A stretch of DNA of 64,000 bases from Trichobilharzia szidati (taxonomy: Eukaryota > Platyhelminthes > Trematoda > Strigeidida > Schistosomatidae): NCBI GenBank assembly GCA_944472155.2, contig OX235271.1, forward strand, positions 91,153,256 to 91,217,255, given 5' to 3'. The notes below the pieces were generated by a model that ran no database searches, was not told where the DNA came from, and was given only the letters and a program-made list of their open reading frames with translations. The translations under genes were made by a program, and so were the position numbers. How positions within the stretch are numbered: position 1 is the stretch's first letter; every line of letters begins with the position of its first letter. This document shows, one piece after another, positions 11,741-25,807 of the stretch.

Positions 11741-13339
11741 ATTGATTTTTAGGGTGAACCTAATTCTACCTCTCAAACGACTGAGGTGACACGAATAAAA
11801 ACGTCACTTCTGTCTAATATATGATGAATAGACGTTTAATAAGTAAGAAGGAAGCAACTGCTTTCGTATCGATAAAGGTTTTGGTGTGTTTATTTATTCT
11901 ACATGGCTGTTTTGCAACACATCTTAGCCAACTGAAAGGACAGCAGAAAGTGATACGCCCTTAGGTGTGCTCAGTCAGTATTTTCAAACTACAACAATGA
12001 ATCAATATTCTACTCACAAAGTATAACTTTTAAAATGTCAACAAAACTGTTCGAAATAAGGAAAACTTGAAAAAGCAAGGAAGAAGACAACTGAATACCG
12101 AAACGGATAGATTTATTTCTATTTTTAAGAACACCTTTTGCTTAAAATGAATGAGTTGGTTTTTGTTTACCATTTTCAGTTGAATTCATTTGATTGATTT
12201 GAATTTAAACAATGTCCCTCAATGAGGCCTATTTTGACCATTAATTGCTTTCTGTTCCTGTCTTTTGTATAGTCAGTGTTCGGCAGAAAGTGGTAGATGG
12301 ATATAGGTTACTTCATGTTCCATGTAAAATAAGAAATAGCCTTACAATTAATTGTAACTCTATGTAACCATTTGGTTTCGAATTCAAGTAAATACTCGAA
12401 ATTAGAGCAACAGGGCAACATGGTTTTCAGAGCTGCTCTAAGTGACTTCATCATATTACAGAACCAATTTTTTAAAATGAATATTCCGTAGTAAGAAATT
12501 ACTCACGAAGGTTAGATGAAAGCCCAAACATCAGTAAGACCAGGATAATATTCACCATCTGAGCTCTAAGTGGTCAGTATTATTTTTCGAATTGTGAATA
12601 AAGTCATTAGAATCGTTTGATCTGTATTATCCTAGAAATCAGGTGACTTTGATCACTGATCAAAATTATTCTGTCAAATAAGTCTGTAGGGAATATTTCT
12701 AATGACATATGTTCTGGAGAATTTTTTCAGTGAATATTAATCAGATTTTGTTGTCAAATTCAAAATCATCACAGTTCGTTAGAGTGATTTCTAATCATGT
12801 GGCCATTATACGTTTGAAAATACATTCTTGTGATCAGTGTCAGTTAGCAGGAAAGACAGAATTAAGGCTCCATCTCCGCTCATTCATGTATATATAAGGG
12901 TAATTGTTTGAGATCTTAATTTTGTTTTGATAGGTGACAATACATTCAGTGTTATGAACTCCATCGTGGTATCAATTATTCACAAAATGTGGTTCAGACC
13001 TCCTATCATGTGAAATTGAAACATCCTGAAACTTAAATGGATTCGAACACAGGAACTTATGATATATTGCTTTCTTTTGTCAGCTCAAAGCCAATTAAAT
13101 CCATTGTTTAAAATAAATTACTCGAAATTCTTCAACAGAAATATGCAGAAACTTTTAAATTAAACTGTCAATCTCTCTTCAGATGAAGATAATTCCCTAG
13201 GAATAATGTCATTTCAAATGAGGCATCACTGAAATGAAACGCCTATCCTTATGTCAGGTAAGTGATCAGAACTGGTAGTGTATTAAAAACAGGAAGTTAC
13301 TTTTCACTCTGATCAATGGTGAAATATGAGCAGAGAAAG
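11741..13339. other. No supported feature
   Basis: AT-rich, with no coding signal, RNA gene or named repeat. Confidence 0.4.
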
Positions 13340-13799
13340 AACAAACATTGGTGCAGAATAACATAGATCCATTTTATTTCGCTTCTCCTCATCAGCTGCA
13401 TACAGCATTCAATCTCTAATAAATAAAATTCAGCGTAAAATTTAACATACTTTCGTCTACCTACAAACATATTAAAAGAGTGTCATGGTGAGATGAAACA
13501 TCACGCTAACAAGGTAGGTGAAGTGTTAATATATATAAATATCTTGCTAGAGAGAAGTTTCTAGAAAATTAATTGACAAATTATTTGTTAGGGTGGTAGC
13601 AAAGAAATTAGTACGAATTACGTAGTTAGATAAGAGAAGATCGAAATTTGGTGCGCAAGAGGTCGAATGAAAAGATAGTGATATAAGATGATAAGGTCAA
13701 TAGGAATTATCTCTTATGGAAGTCAAACAGAAAAAAGAGGGAAATGGGTTGAAGAGATGAGTTAATAAAATTAGAAAGTAAAGCATTATCTATGGGTTC
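13340..13799. repeat. Dispersed repeat associated with PLE material
   Basis: It begins gcagaataacatagatcc and cctcatcagctgcatacag (13352-13405). Related segments occur near 23483-23530, 43205-43260 and 44035-44090. It abuts a PLE endonuclease relic, as does the copy near 43200-45300, so it may be a PLE 3' UTR or terminal repeat. The identity is inferred from position only. Confidence 0.4.
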
Positions 13800-14335
13800 G
13801 GTCACCAGAATAACTGTGGTCCAACGACAGATTCCTTTTGAAGACATCCGTTAGACTTCAGCCGTCTAAGCAAACCAAAGAAGAGTTATTTTTTCTGTTA
13901 TGTATTGTGAATGATGCCAGTGCATCTACTTGGTATGGAGTGTCTATCAGGTGTTTGATAATTGAACAGGTTAAACTGTTTGGTCCCTTTAGCTGGAAGC
14001 TCCTTGGTATGTGTTCTTCCAACATAACCACTCTCGCAAATATATGTGAATTGGTATGTACAATTGGGGGTAACACATGTTTTCGGCTGTTTCAACGCGG
14101 AGAATATTCGGTACAGGATATGTCCTGTACAGGGCTGCGCCTAATCTTTTAAATATGAATCTCCTAGTATCATCGCCTTTGAAGTCGAGTTCAATAAAAA
14201 CTGGCTTCTTGCTGATAGTAACCTCATCAAGTTTCTTACATTCATCCTTACCATATTTCTCGATGAGGCTTTTTTGATAACCACTCTCTTTCACGCAGTT
14301 CTCAAGCAGCATTCGTTCACTAATTTTTCAGGGGA
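13800..14335 (-). mobile_element. PLE relic, GIY-YIG endonuclease region
   Basis: On the minus strand, from about 14310: an uncharacterised stretch, then PVFIELDFKGD and the RLGAALYRTYP region. A frameshift follows, then a Cys-rich module C(V)TPNC.Y.F.YICE that leads into YVGRT (about 14085-14010). This is the PLE form of the GIY-YIG nuclease with its preceding zinc-finger-like motif. After another frame change comes IIKHLIDTPYQV. At least two frameshifts make it non-coding. The same family and orientation recur at about 44900-45300. Confidence 0.75.
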
Positions 14336-16454
14336 ACATATTATTTTCTCTCAAAGTTTATATCCATGATGTGGAAACTATCAGCGTCTGCGTGATTCAT
14401 AGTGAAAGTGGTACTCTTATATACATTGTTGAATAAGCCCAACAGAGATGAAGCATGAAATAACTGTCAGTATTCTGCTTAGCTATTCTTAGATGAAATG
14501 CACTAGGATAAGAAACCTATTCATAATTTTAATAAGACACGTTAAAAGTTTAGACGTACATCTGAGATATTGTTAATATAGCTCATTACAGCATAACGTT
14601 TGAAGTACATTCTCTTAAAAATTGTTTAAATCCAAGCTTTTTCTTGAATGAATTAATAAAGTAATAGGATCATTGTGCAAGTTTTCTTGACTAATTTGCC
14701 TAACAGACACAGTGCAGTGACCAGTTATTAACATCAGAAATGTAAGGAACCCTGTTACTAAGAGGTTGCTTCAAAAAAATCTCCATGGTGTTAGTAAATG
14801 AACAGTATTTATACAGCTGACAGCTGTGCTCTTTCATGCATCACAAACTCCATTGTCAGCAGGAGGCAAACAGTTTAGAATTCAAATGGATGCAATAATC
14901 CTGAAAATTAGAGAATCATGAAATTCGGTTCAGTTAAATGACTATGTATATTTATGAAGACCAGCTTTTAGTATTAAGTAACAACTGGTTTTTGATGTCC
15001 AAGAAGATAAACTGAATATGTCATTCGGTCTGAAGATATCTAATTGATAAGAGGTAGGGATTCATCGTTCTGAAGACACTTACAGCAAACAAGTCTCAAG
15101 TGAAACAAGAGAGGCTTCCTAAAATTTACTGATAGCTTCAGTGAAGAATTCATCCAATCAGCAAAGTTGTATTTATGAACAAATTCTTCATACATCTCAA
15201 AGTGAAAGTTAGCCCACTGCCTGTCCAACAGACTGTAAATGTGAACTGTAAAATTTTCAACAGTATTTGCCAATATTTCACTGAATTATTTACAAAATAT
15301 TGATTTCTATGCCATGTTGTGACACCTCAAAATTCGTTTGTTTTAACCCAATTTTATTACAAGTACAACATACTAGACAATCCTGAGTAGTAAAGCTGAA
15401 ACTGAGACAATTTCTCGTTTCGGCTGAGGACGGCAACAGTATACAAAATAGAATATATTTTAATTGCATCAACGTCTGTTTCTGTTGTTCACAACAGATG
15501 TTAACGCCTTTCTTATTATGAATCAAAATAAAAACAGAGGGAATACTTAGAATATTAACTTGAATGTTATCATGTGCATTCCAGTTAAGCATTTTGTTTG
15601 TCCAAAATTTCGGCTAAGGGCGAAACACTGTTAACAATGTGAAAGTGAATTAGCCTAATTCTAATCCACATAAGAATATTTATCAGGAAAGATTTATGAA
15701 TATTCCTACAAAACGGAACATGAAACTTTGCCATATTATTCAACATATTCATGTTTTGTAAATAGACAGTTAATTTACTTACATTCCAATTTATTTCGAA
15801 ATCAGGGTAAACAAACTGGGTGTTATTTTAAACAGAAACCATTTTAGATACAAAAATTTGATATGTTTAACTTACTTGTTACTTTTCCCTGTTCGTTATA
15901 CCCTAATTCTTTGCACACGTATGTACTAAACCAAAAAAGTGAGAATCTTTATTTTATGCGAATACCAGTGTGGATTAGGAATGTGAAGAATTTTCTTTGT
16001 AAGTAAACAGCATTTTTAAAAAGGAGTGATAGATACATTTCAACAGAGAATTCCATAAGTATTTTTACATGAACAAATGACTAGGAGCTGGTCCTACTGA
16101 TTTATAGTTAGATGAACAAGGCGAGAACGACAAATGTACCAGGATAATATAAACTCACCTTCTGTTATTCAGAGGATTCTTCTCAACTTGCCACAACCTG
16201 AACAACATAATGAATACAAATTACATTAAATATTTGAATATACTTTCTTTCGTGATGACAAAGAGTAATTGATAGGCACTAAGATGAACAAAAGTCCGGA
16301 ATGATGTCATTTGTTAAATTATCAAGGGTTGAAAGGATTTACTATCTGTAGAGCAATAACCTAACACTCTTGAGACTGGAGTTCAAAATTCTGTGTAGAA
16401 ACAAGGGCTAACTAGAGACAGTATAAAAACATTAAAGGTTACGTAACTAAAGAA
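14336..16454. other. No supported feature
   Basis: Only short chance frames, for example at 15040-15592. No repeat or RNA gene recognised. Confidence 0.4.
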
Positions 16455-16805
16455 AGCATTTTTCTGCAAAATAGCCCTAAAGGGGTAGGTTGAGTAACGT
16501 TCCGATGAAACAATGGAATTTTCTAAACACGACAGAAGATGATGTAATAAAATTGAGTACTTTGTTATATAAGTTTAATCCCCAAGGTAGTGCTAAATTC
16601 ACCGCTGTTTCTTCATGCGTATACAGATTTGGTTTCAATCTCTTTACGACGATTCCTTCGGCAAGACGTAGCAAGCTAGGTTTATTTTGCCTGTTGATTA
16701 TTTGAACCATATTCAGGTTGTCCACAATATGACCAGTCTTCAATAGATGACTGTCAATCACACTGTTTAGTGTCTGTGAGCTCTTTAGTCTGGTATATGC
16801 TCAGA
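16455..16805 (-). mobile_element. PLE relic, C-terminal end of the endonuclease ORF
   Basis: A minus-strand frame (16761-16477) contains DSHLLKTGHIVDNLNMVQII, then LRLAEGIVVKRLKPNLY and LALPW. This order (HL..TGH, then AE...I..LKP.L, then LALPW) is the conserved C-terminus of PLE proteins. A parallel appears at 48170-48330 and 61800-61970. It is a fragment with no RT attached. Confidence 0.7.
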
Positions 16806-17319
16806 AATGAGAACAATAAACCGTATCTCTGTTCTTTCAATATATGTGGTATGTTAATACTGCTCAACACAAAATATTGTATAATTTTGAATTTTCAGTA
16901 GGATTTAAATTCCCGTGATCGTATAACTGTTTATGGATATACTTTGGCCTTTCTTAATAAATAACAAGTAACCATTCGAGTATTTCTATACATTAAACTG
17001 CATTACGGTCCAGTTAGAATACATTAGTCAAAAATTCACTTAACGTTTCAAGTAAAAGCCACAATTCTTGGTTCTATGTATCAGAAAAGTAATAATAATT
17101 TTTCAGAGTATTCACAAGTTACATGCAATAGTTAATGAGGTGGAAATGAATGAGCACAAGTAGCTTCATTTTCACGCTGAAGTATAACTCATCATACTTT
17201 GTGTCAGTCAAACACACTGCTACTGATTAATACAACAAAATTTAAGTTATGGGGTCTATGAAAATAGAATATCAGAAGACGAAAGAATATGAGATAATCT
17301 CAACATGATCTTTTCCATG
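16806..17319. other. No supported feature
   Basis: AT-rich, no coding signal. Confidence 0.4.
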
Positions 17320-18490
17320 TTACCCACTGATGCCTAACTCGTTGCTTCCCATTCGAGTTACACCTTAAGCTCACGTTAGCCTATGTCCAACGTATCCTCA
17401 TTTACGTCTGCATATTTGGTGAGTAATAGGTTGAAGGCTGTTCATCACCTACCAGAGTTCTGTATAGCTTATCCTCTCCAGTTGTTCATTTGTTGCTTAG
17501 TACCAAGCCAAACCAACTGTTCATGAAAGCCCGATGTAAATTCATTTGTTGACCAGCGAAGTCTCAGTTCCACATAAAAGCATTGGACTGACACCATAGT
17601 CTATCGTATTTCCTAGCACTTTTCTTCACTCCACTGTTCAGTGCCCCGTAGATTATGCTCACTTCATCCTTTTGGTGTTCATGACTACACTGATTCATGT
17701 ACGTTTCATCATCTATCCCTCCTCCATCATCTACCAGGTCTCTGTAGTTAGTCATTCACTATTCTCTCAATTGCTTTTGCCTGAGTGCCTATACAGGTTC
17801 CCTTCACACTGCTTTCGTAGATTATTAGCGTACTTTCATTCAGGTTTCCTCAGTAATGTCACTTAACGCCTCTGAACGTCTCGTGATAATGTGTTGAAGG
17901 TCTCATTTATAGCTTCGTCCCTTGCTTTCTGAGTGTAGAACTTAGATTGTGGTCTATCTAAAGCTTCTTTGGAGGTTTTTAGATTCATCTCAACACTTCT
18001 CTGCCATAAATAGTGATCCCAACCTACTTCTGCTCGTCGTCTCGATCTTGTTTCATGGACCCTGCATCTTAACCCTCACAAGATTGGAATGACGTCTATC
18101 CGATTTTCATTTTATCCATTTGATGAAACCGATGTCGCCATGTGTATATCCTTGCGCTTGTTCACACTGCCCTGAATCACGATATCGTTGAAGCCACAGA
18201 AGCCTGCAAATAGTTCATCATTCTGTTTCCTTTCACCGAACGCTTTTCAGCCCATGACAGATTCTCTCCATTTATTGCCTCCTCTTAATTCGTCATTTAT
18301 ATCGCCATATGGCTAGCGTCTTTCTCACAACTGTTTGCAGTTGACAGTAAACTACCTCCTTTTCAACTGGGTCAGGTTTGTTTGCAAGTAGATCCGTATA
18401 ACTTTAACTTCCATTCTCTTTGGGTTAAATCTTGCTGTTATGATTCTGGAGGAGAATCGATCAAACTTCATGAGAAGCTGAGACTCTCTC
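17320..18490 (-). mobile_element. RTE-A relic with internal deletion
   Basis: Low coordinates (17320-17420) resemble the RTE-A 3' coding end (compare 52650-52780). From about 17540 the sequence jumps to the linker (LNSGVKKSAR at 17650-17620; LNKGVKKSAR in the full-length copy), then the start of the linker (17930-17960) and the endonuclease (17990-18480). The RT domain is therefore deleted. Many frameshifts. Inactive. Confidence 0.65.
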
Positions 18491-21400
18491 CGTGAAATTA
18501 TATACTTTGGGATTTTGTATGACACTGTGTGTTTGTGACACAGATTAGAAATTATCTGCTTGCGAAGGGGTGCTTATTTCTGCTTAGCTACATTATAGGT
18601 ATGGTAGACTTGTTCTGAGAAGATAATTTCTTCAAAATAGTGTCAGTTTTGTAGATTCTGATGATGAAATTGTACAACTGTGACTTCATCTACCTCCAAC
18701 ATACTCATATGTATGTATACAAATGGGTTGGAAATTTTACATAGAAACCATTATGAGTTCATTCATAGTTATGTTTTAATTTTTGTCTGTCAAGTAAATG
18801 AAATCAGAAAAGGAGGTTGTAGTTGATTCTTTTTCCCTAAAGTGTTTTGTTTTTTGATTCAACCGAAGACATACCTGCATAGTTCGATGAGACAGTCACA
18901 CAATCCTATTCAAAACATCCAAGTGGTAGATATTTATATATTGCATACATTCATGAGACTTTGAAAATTAATTTGATTTATCTGAATCAGATGTGGCTAT
19001 GATTAAGATACACTTGACATGTCAAAAAAATCATCTTGTGATTTATTGAAGCACATGTGTGTTATTCTTTGATGATTCTTTTTAAATAAATTTTACAAAT
19101 TATCTTGCTCATCTTAAAAAGGATTATATTACCATAAATTATTTTGCTTAATTTAAAACAGATGTTGAGTACGGAGAATGACTAAATCATTTTAAGATAC
19201 AGGAGTAATAACTAAATTAATGAGATCCTGCTGGTTAGACAGACATAATATTGCTCATTAGGCATCAGGAAGACAAAGTATTGAGGTCATGTTATGTAGT
19301 ATAGTGTGTGAAAGGCTTTCAGTCTGATATCTTTCAAAATTTTTTGAAATAATCATTATATAGTTAGAGGACCTTGAAGTTTTCCACTAATGCATTTAGT
19401 TGATAGTTTTCTGCTTGCATACATCTTAAAAACGAATTAAACAGACTCTGTAATATATTCCGAAGAGTCTCATATCTTTTTCAGATTTAAAGTTATTCGC
19501 TGAGTGGATTTGTCTAACATGTGGAAGATAAAGTTTGAATACCATAATTTAAATTTCAGCGTCTCTTATTAACTCCATCACAGAAGAAACATGTCTAGCA
19601 CCTAGAAAGTAAGATAACACTGTTTCGCAACAAATAATCAATATTTTTATTCACAAAGTTCAGAGAAACCAACAAAAGGTGTTGATGGACAAACACTGGA
19701 AAAAGGCAAACAAATTTTAGGTGGTTTGAATTTAATTTTTGCCTGGTATTTATTGAATGAACCTGTTTAGTCTGCTTCACACATGAGCTCCATTTTGTGA
19801 ATATCACTAGACTGGAAATTGTTTAAGATTCGGAAGTGTAATGTCATCACTGCATCACAGATATTCTTCGTTATTTGAAATTGTTGTCCTAAACAGTGCA
19901 TAAGTCAACAAGAACTAATCACTTAAATTTTTTGAAACCACAAACAGTAAGCAACAAAAATAAATAAGGGATACATTTGTGGCATAACGACGTGTTAGGT
20001 AGGCGAATGATGTTTCTGTGACAATAACATCATCCGTTGGCATGTAGATGCATTCAGTTGATGAACATCAAATAAACTGAAACTTTTCTAATCACTATTA
20101 AACAAATAGATTTCTGCATTTTCGGTCAATTGTAAGTTTTAAAGATTTTCCTCAGTCTTCATATAACACTTAAATATAAACCTTTCAGTCTGCCATTCAT
20201 TATTATTATTATTAAATGGCTGGTGTCTTAAGACAAATTGCTTTCTTCCATATGTTGTCATCAGATGCCAAATAAGTAAACACTCATAAATGATATAAAC
20301 CTCAGTGTTTAGAAGTGTATATTTCTATTTGGCATTTCTGGAATGCGATGAAGCCTTTAAGATAAACAACGTGCAAAGGAAGTGTGAAACATAAGAACAC
20401 CAACAAGATTGCATGGACTGAAATAACGATGTAAAACTTTGAACGGCATTTCGTTAATTTAAGGCCAGTGGTTTCCTAGTTATGTCAAAAGCATTTTCTA
20501 TATAGCGAACTTATTTAGGTTTGAAAATAAGCCAGCTACTATCTCCCGGTTATGATGTAGCCGTCATGTTCATGTCCCAATTTCAATTAATCAGAAAAAT
20601 GATTTTTGACATTTATATTAACTTGCATTACGTGCAGGGAAGAGGGTAAGTTTACTACTGAGAATCGTTTCAAGGAAGTTGATATCAATCACAAACTTAT
20701 TCCAAACCATGGAAGTGTGTATGACTGCTTCTTTGTGATTTGAAACTCCTCTTCATTCCCATTTACGACTTTTACGATGTTCTCCTCTAGACAATGGGGG
20801 TTATGAATCAGGTTCATCTAAGTCAGGTAGTATGAAAAGCTAATTTTTGTATTCTATGCCTACCGGAAGTATACTCGCCACACTACCCAATGTTAATGAT
20901 GAATAACTGTCATAATACGAAAATTATTTGACTCTGTGATGAGTAGAACATCAAACAGTCCACCTTTCACTTATTCTGTAGTGAAAAAGGACTAATTTTC
21001 AGGAGTTCGTTTCGTGGGAAACTGATGTGTACAATGTATTAGTGGTGAACTACCTTTTAAGCTAACTGGTGTAGACACTGTTGAGAACTGTCAGTTTAGT
21101 GCTTCATGAGTTTCCAACTGACAGCCTTTTATGGGAAGAAGCTATACTGAAATCTAAAGTATCTCTGAAAACATGCATATATATATCATAATGCTAGATA
21201 AAGTAAGGAATGGTGAATTTATCATGTATGACTGTCTAATGACAATGGGAAAATTATTATCACTTAGAAATTCATAACAAACACAAATATTCTTCACCAT
21301 CAAATCTGGTGAGTTAACCTTTGTAATAGCAAAGAGGTGACAGAATTGTTTCCTTTAATTAACTGACTCAGTGATATTAGAAGTAGGTCTTATGACAAAA

Positions 21401-22009
21401 AGTGAATACTGTAAATCACATATTTAATCATCTCACACCAATTCGTTTGTGAGAGTTTAATGATAAACATACTTTGCTCACAATTTCAAGAGCATACCCA
21501 TCACGCTCAATTTAATACTGGAAATTTTCGCCTGTTGTTAAATAAAAAATTGGCTTCTGCTACAATTTCATTTACGGGTTAATAAGTTCCAGTTACTTAT
21601 TATGTGTTGTTTTCATACTTGCTGTGGACTAGACATTTTGAAGTGTATTCATGCATCACCAATATGATGTTGTTTAGTTCATCTGTAATAAGTTGTATTG
21701 ATTTTTCCCAATGGACATCTTCAATATTAAATAAATTGCATTATTCTTAACTTGATCATTAATGGGTCTCTGGTGATAACAAAATTACTTAAGTGTCGTT
21801 GCAATAATTTATTAAAGACCTTGAAATTCTGCCACCTCTTCAGTGAGCGCATTACAAATGTGAGGATTAAATTAGTTTTATATGTATAATGTGTATTTCT
21901 TTGACGTTATTGTATACTTAGAAGTGCTGTAACCTTCATCAATTCACAGATTATTTCTATAAAGCATCAATACACTGAGGTTATGAAAATTGATCAAGTA
22001 TTTCGTTCT
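18491..22009. other. No supported feature
   Basis: 3.5 kb of AT-rich sequence without recognisable genes or repeats. Short (ATT)n at 20200-20213. Confidence 0.4.
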
Positions 22010-22245
22010 AATGCGTCGGTGGTTCAGTGTTAGGACACTGGCCAACCATTCAAGTGGTCCAGGGTTTGATTCTCGGCCTACTCACTCACTTACCTCGCTA
22101 AACTGGTAGCAGGCCGAGTAAAGGGGGAGGGTTTGGTGTGAAGTTACTGACCGTGACCCACAAAAATAACGTCAGTGCTACTAAAATTTTAAAACTCAAG
22201 CTTGAAGCCCCATATTCGACTTGGAATGCAGAGGAATAACTATAA
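22010..22245 (+). mobile_element. SINE-gamma copy, nearly complete
   Basis: tRNA-like head with A box TGGTTCAGTGT (22020-22030) and B box gggtttgattct (22063-22074). Next comes a middle block (gcaggccgagtaaag at 22109) that is more diverged than in other copies. It ends with gcttgaagccccatattc and ttggaatgcagaggaat (22200-22237), which parallels the RTE-A 3' end at 28770-28810. Compare 49815-50045 and 41525-41745 in the opposite orientation. Confidence 0.65.
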
Positions 22246-25164
22246 ATTTCGGTTTGATGAATGCGTGTGTTAACAGTACTGCTTCTCATACAAGTGAACG
22301 TAAAATATGGTGTCACATCTGAGTATAGTCAGCATTCATGACCTGATTGGTTTAGTTGCAAACCTTTCATTGTCATTCTAGACAACGTCTTCAACGCCAA
22401 CTTCGAAATGAAGTGAACATTGAGAATTCTGTAGGAATCAAATACCAGCATGCTGTGAATTCATTGATTTTAATTAATTATCTTCTGAGATTTTCCAACA
22501 GTGCATTCATCTGTATTGGTACTTTACGACTAATATCTAGTTATAACGATGCGAGTATTCTGCAAGGAATTCAAGAGATGTATGTCTCTTCATCTGTAGA
22601 GAAAAACAAAGGTTATTTTCTCACTAGCGTTTGCACACAGCACTTTTGTGTGCTGTTCGATTAATGTTGTGACAATCGACCACTTCATGTATGTAGGTTG
22701 CTTTCCAGTGAGTATGTGTACCTGTTATTCTTAGTCAGTGTCAAAGGGGGATATTTTGCCTGCTTAACTTGAGTCTACCGTGAAATCATGGTAACACACA
22801 TCTATTGCATCCCATTCGCCAGTCAACTTACCAGTAATTTGAAAAGTTTCTGCAAGGTTATTTCCATTCAGCTGTGTAATGTTTGGATAGGTTTTGTCGT
22901 CAGCCATTATGTTTGAGTAGTTCTTTAGCTTTCTTAATGTAGTCTTCCATGTCTCTCAGATATGCGGTTTTTACTTCTTTTTCGGCTCGTAGCAAGGTGA
23001 CTTTTATTCTTTTTTATTTCCTTTAGGCTGTTTTGATCATAGACGTTGAGTTAGGTGAGTTTTCCTCTGCAAGATAATTAGTTTGTGTAATATGTGATGT
23101 ATCGGATAAATGAGTAAAGTCCTATTGTGTGACACGAAGAACATGATTTATTTGAAGATGTGTACCATCAAATTTTGAGCAACTTGCACTTATAATATTA
23201 GAATATTTACAGCTGATGGTTGCGGCTGCGTTTTATAGTACACTACACTTATATATAAAGGTTGGATGTAAATGTCAAATACAGCTGCTTGAGGATTTAA
23301 GGAATAATGTTAAGTATCAGTGAAATATCAGGGCGATTATCTAAACAATATGGCGACGACCAACAGTATGCTTTGAATGAAAATGTTAGACAGTAGTACC
23401 AATAAGCCGATAACCTTTCTTATATCTTTATATATCAATTCATGTTTATGAATTTGAATAAAGCAAAGACAGCGGTTTCAGCAGAATAACATGATATGAT
23501 CTTATTTGGTAGGTTTCTCATCAACTGCATACAACCCAAGAACATTAAAGTACAGAGAGACTTGTAACAAAGTTAGTATGATATCAGTTTAAGGAGACTC
23601 CAAACAATAAAAACTGCCCAGAATTTACATTCATCTAAGTTACAGACAAAATGACCACATCATTATTTTTAAGATGTTTGGATACTCTGTAAAATGAGTT
23701 ACTTAATTAAGAAAAGAGATGGATATGTAATCAAATGGAGGAATTTGGGAGACTGCGCCATCAGGACAGAAAAAGATTGCTAACCACTTCTTTCTCAGCA
23801 CATAAACTCGATGATTATTGAATTATACTGTCTATTAGTAATGCTAAATGATTTACAGGTGTCTACTTCATGACCCATATCAGTGAGGTACCTGTTGAAA
23901 CTGTTTGATGGCTTTGACTTCTTCATTTGTGGTAGACTATAATTCTCACTACTATTTTTATTCCTGTTTCTATTATTTCTATATAAATTATTACTGACTT
24001 ATCACCAAATCATCTATTCCTTGTCCTTGTTACGCAGCTCCATCTTCAATATATCTAAACGTTCAAAAAATTAACTTTATCCTTCTGTGCACAAGTTATG
24101 TAAGTGTAGCTTCTGGCCAGCTTTTATTATTTTTGGAGTTTCCTGAAACTGATATCATGCTGCCTTTGTTTAGAAACTTCTTTGTACGCATATGTTTTGG
24201 ATTGTTTGAGGCTGATGAGAGACCTACTCAATAAAATGATATCACATAAATCTACTGAAACAGTTATCTCTGTTTTTCATATCCTTTCACAGTAAAATGT
24301 TTCATAAATGACTTTGAACAAGATTAACTCAGATATACTGAAGCCCACAAACTGCGGAACAAAGTACTTACAGCATACTTCAGTATAAATGTAGGTGGAT
24401 TTTTACAAGAAATAGTAAATTCTCATGAATGTCATCAGTAAAATGAATAAAGTCAAATCATAATGATAATAAATTATTGAAATATATTGTGTGATTCGAT
24501 TACAAATCTAAAAGTAGTTGTATTATAGTGTGATATTTATAAATATATTCAAGCATCACATCAGTTAACTTCTTCGAAAAAGCAATGAAAATGCCTTTAT
24601 CAATGGGACAGCCAATGAAAAAGAAGCTTAAGAAGTTTTAAAACATTCAGAAGAAGGAACAAACAAGGAAGAGATAAGAATGATATAATCACCATTTTTA
24701 AGTATAAGGTCTTTGATATCATTTGTGTATATTGTGTTTTCCCTTGATCTTCAACACACAAATTGTGTTCTGAGGAGGTTAGGAAGAAACAATTTTTCTT
24801 AGTAATTCCTGAACTGTGTGTTTTGCGGATGCTTTATTCATTACCACAGTAAGACATTAGACTGTCACTTGTGTACATAAGTCAATGATACCATATAACC
24901 TTGAAATGGTAATAACGTCAGGCGAAAATAACTCACTTCGAAAGTGGTATTTGTGAACAGTTAGTTTCAAATCCAAATTAGTTGACTGCAACAACACGCT
25001 GATGCTTCACGGAGCAGATTGAAATCTATGCAACAATAGAGATTTGTAGCCCGTTATAAAATTAGGATTTACTGTCATCCTCTGAGCTTTGATACTTAGT
25101 CCTGGAGGAGGTGTTTTCAATACTAATCAGAAAAGATGCTGAACTCCCACACAATTAGGCAGTG
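22246..25164. other. No gene supported; one weak minus-strand coding-like stretch
   Basis: The minus strand at about 22885-23012 is open for roughly 40 codons with a Lys/Glu-rich composition (RAEKEVKTAYLRDMEDYIKK), bounded by TAA and TGA. It could be a transposon remnant or chance. 23483-23530 resembles the PLE-associated repeat at 13352. Nothing else is supported. Confidence 0.3.
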
Positions 25165-25179
25165 ATAAACAACCAAATG
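25165..25179 (+). repeat. Target-site duplication, left copy, of the RTE-A insertion
   Basis: ataaacaaccaaatg here is identical to 28824-28838 after the element's (AAT)n tail. It defines the insertion limits. Confidence 0.85.
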
Positions 25180-25386
25180 GCACGGGCTTTTCGAAAACTG
25201 CGCTACATTTACCTAGTTACCTAAAACTCTGATTTTTGTGGAATATCTTATCAAAAAGTTTCGAAAAACTTTCACAATTATTTGACTGTGAAACACTGAA
25301 TCCTTGGATATAATGTTGTATATCAATATCACCTATAACTATCTATTTGCCACTCTGTGCTTGATTAACACTAACTAATACCTATA

Positions 25387-25592
25387 ATTGTATATATATT
25401 GATGGATTTACATGTTCAAGTTGGCTCAAGTTAGTGAGTCTATGGTTTTGGTATCATTTTGGTTAACTGTAATTGACTGTGACATTATTATTGTATATAT
25501 ATTGACGGATTTACATGTTCAAGTTGGCTCAAGTCAGTGAGTCTATGGTTTTGGTATCATTTTGTTTAACTGAAATTGACTGTGATATTATT
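25387..25592 (+). repeat. Tandem duplication, 2 x 103 bp, in the RTE-A 5' region
   Basis: Unit 1 starts at 25387 and unit 2 at 25490. They differ at only a few positions (gatggattt versus gacggattt, gttagtg versus gtcagtg). Both contain tgttcaagttggctcaag. The duplication is inside the TSD limits, so it belongs to the element's 5' UTR or promoter region. Confidence 0.85.
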
Positions 25593-25807
25593 ATTGTTGT
25601 TGTCGCTTGTTACCCTTCTTGTTGTGAATTATTTTCCCGTGCTGGTGTTTTTCTGCTTGTTTATCCCCTGTTTTCCTGGTTTTTAAGGGGAGCAAGCCAC
25701 AAGGTCGCTTCTCTTTAAATTATAAATTGATGTAACAACCCCCCTTCTCAGGCGTGAGGCTAGCAACCCCACCCTGTAAACAAAGCTGCTACAGAAACTT
25801 CAGCACG

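Noticed and set aside
22885..23012. Lys/Glu-rich minus-strand frame as a host exon
   Set aside because: Only about 40 codons between stops, no clear splice sites; could be a transposon remnant or chance.
25754..25807. GTG at 25754 as the start of the RTE-A ORF
   Set aside because: The stretch is a UTR block shared with SINE-gamma, and an ATG follows at 25808 just before the endonuclease domain. GTG starts are also unlikely in a eukaryote.
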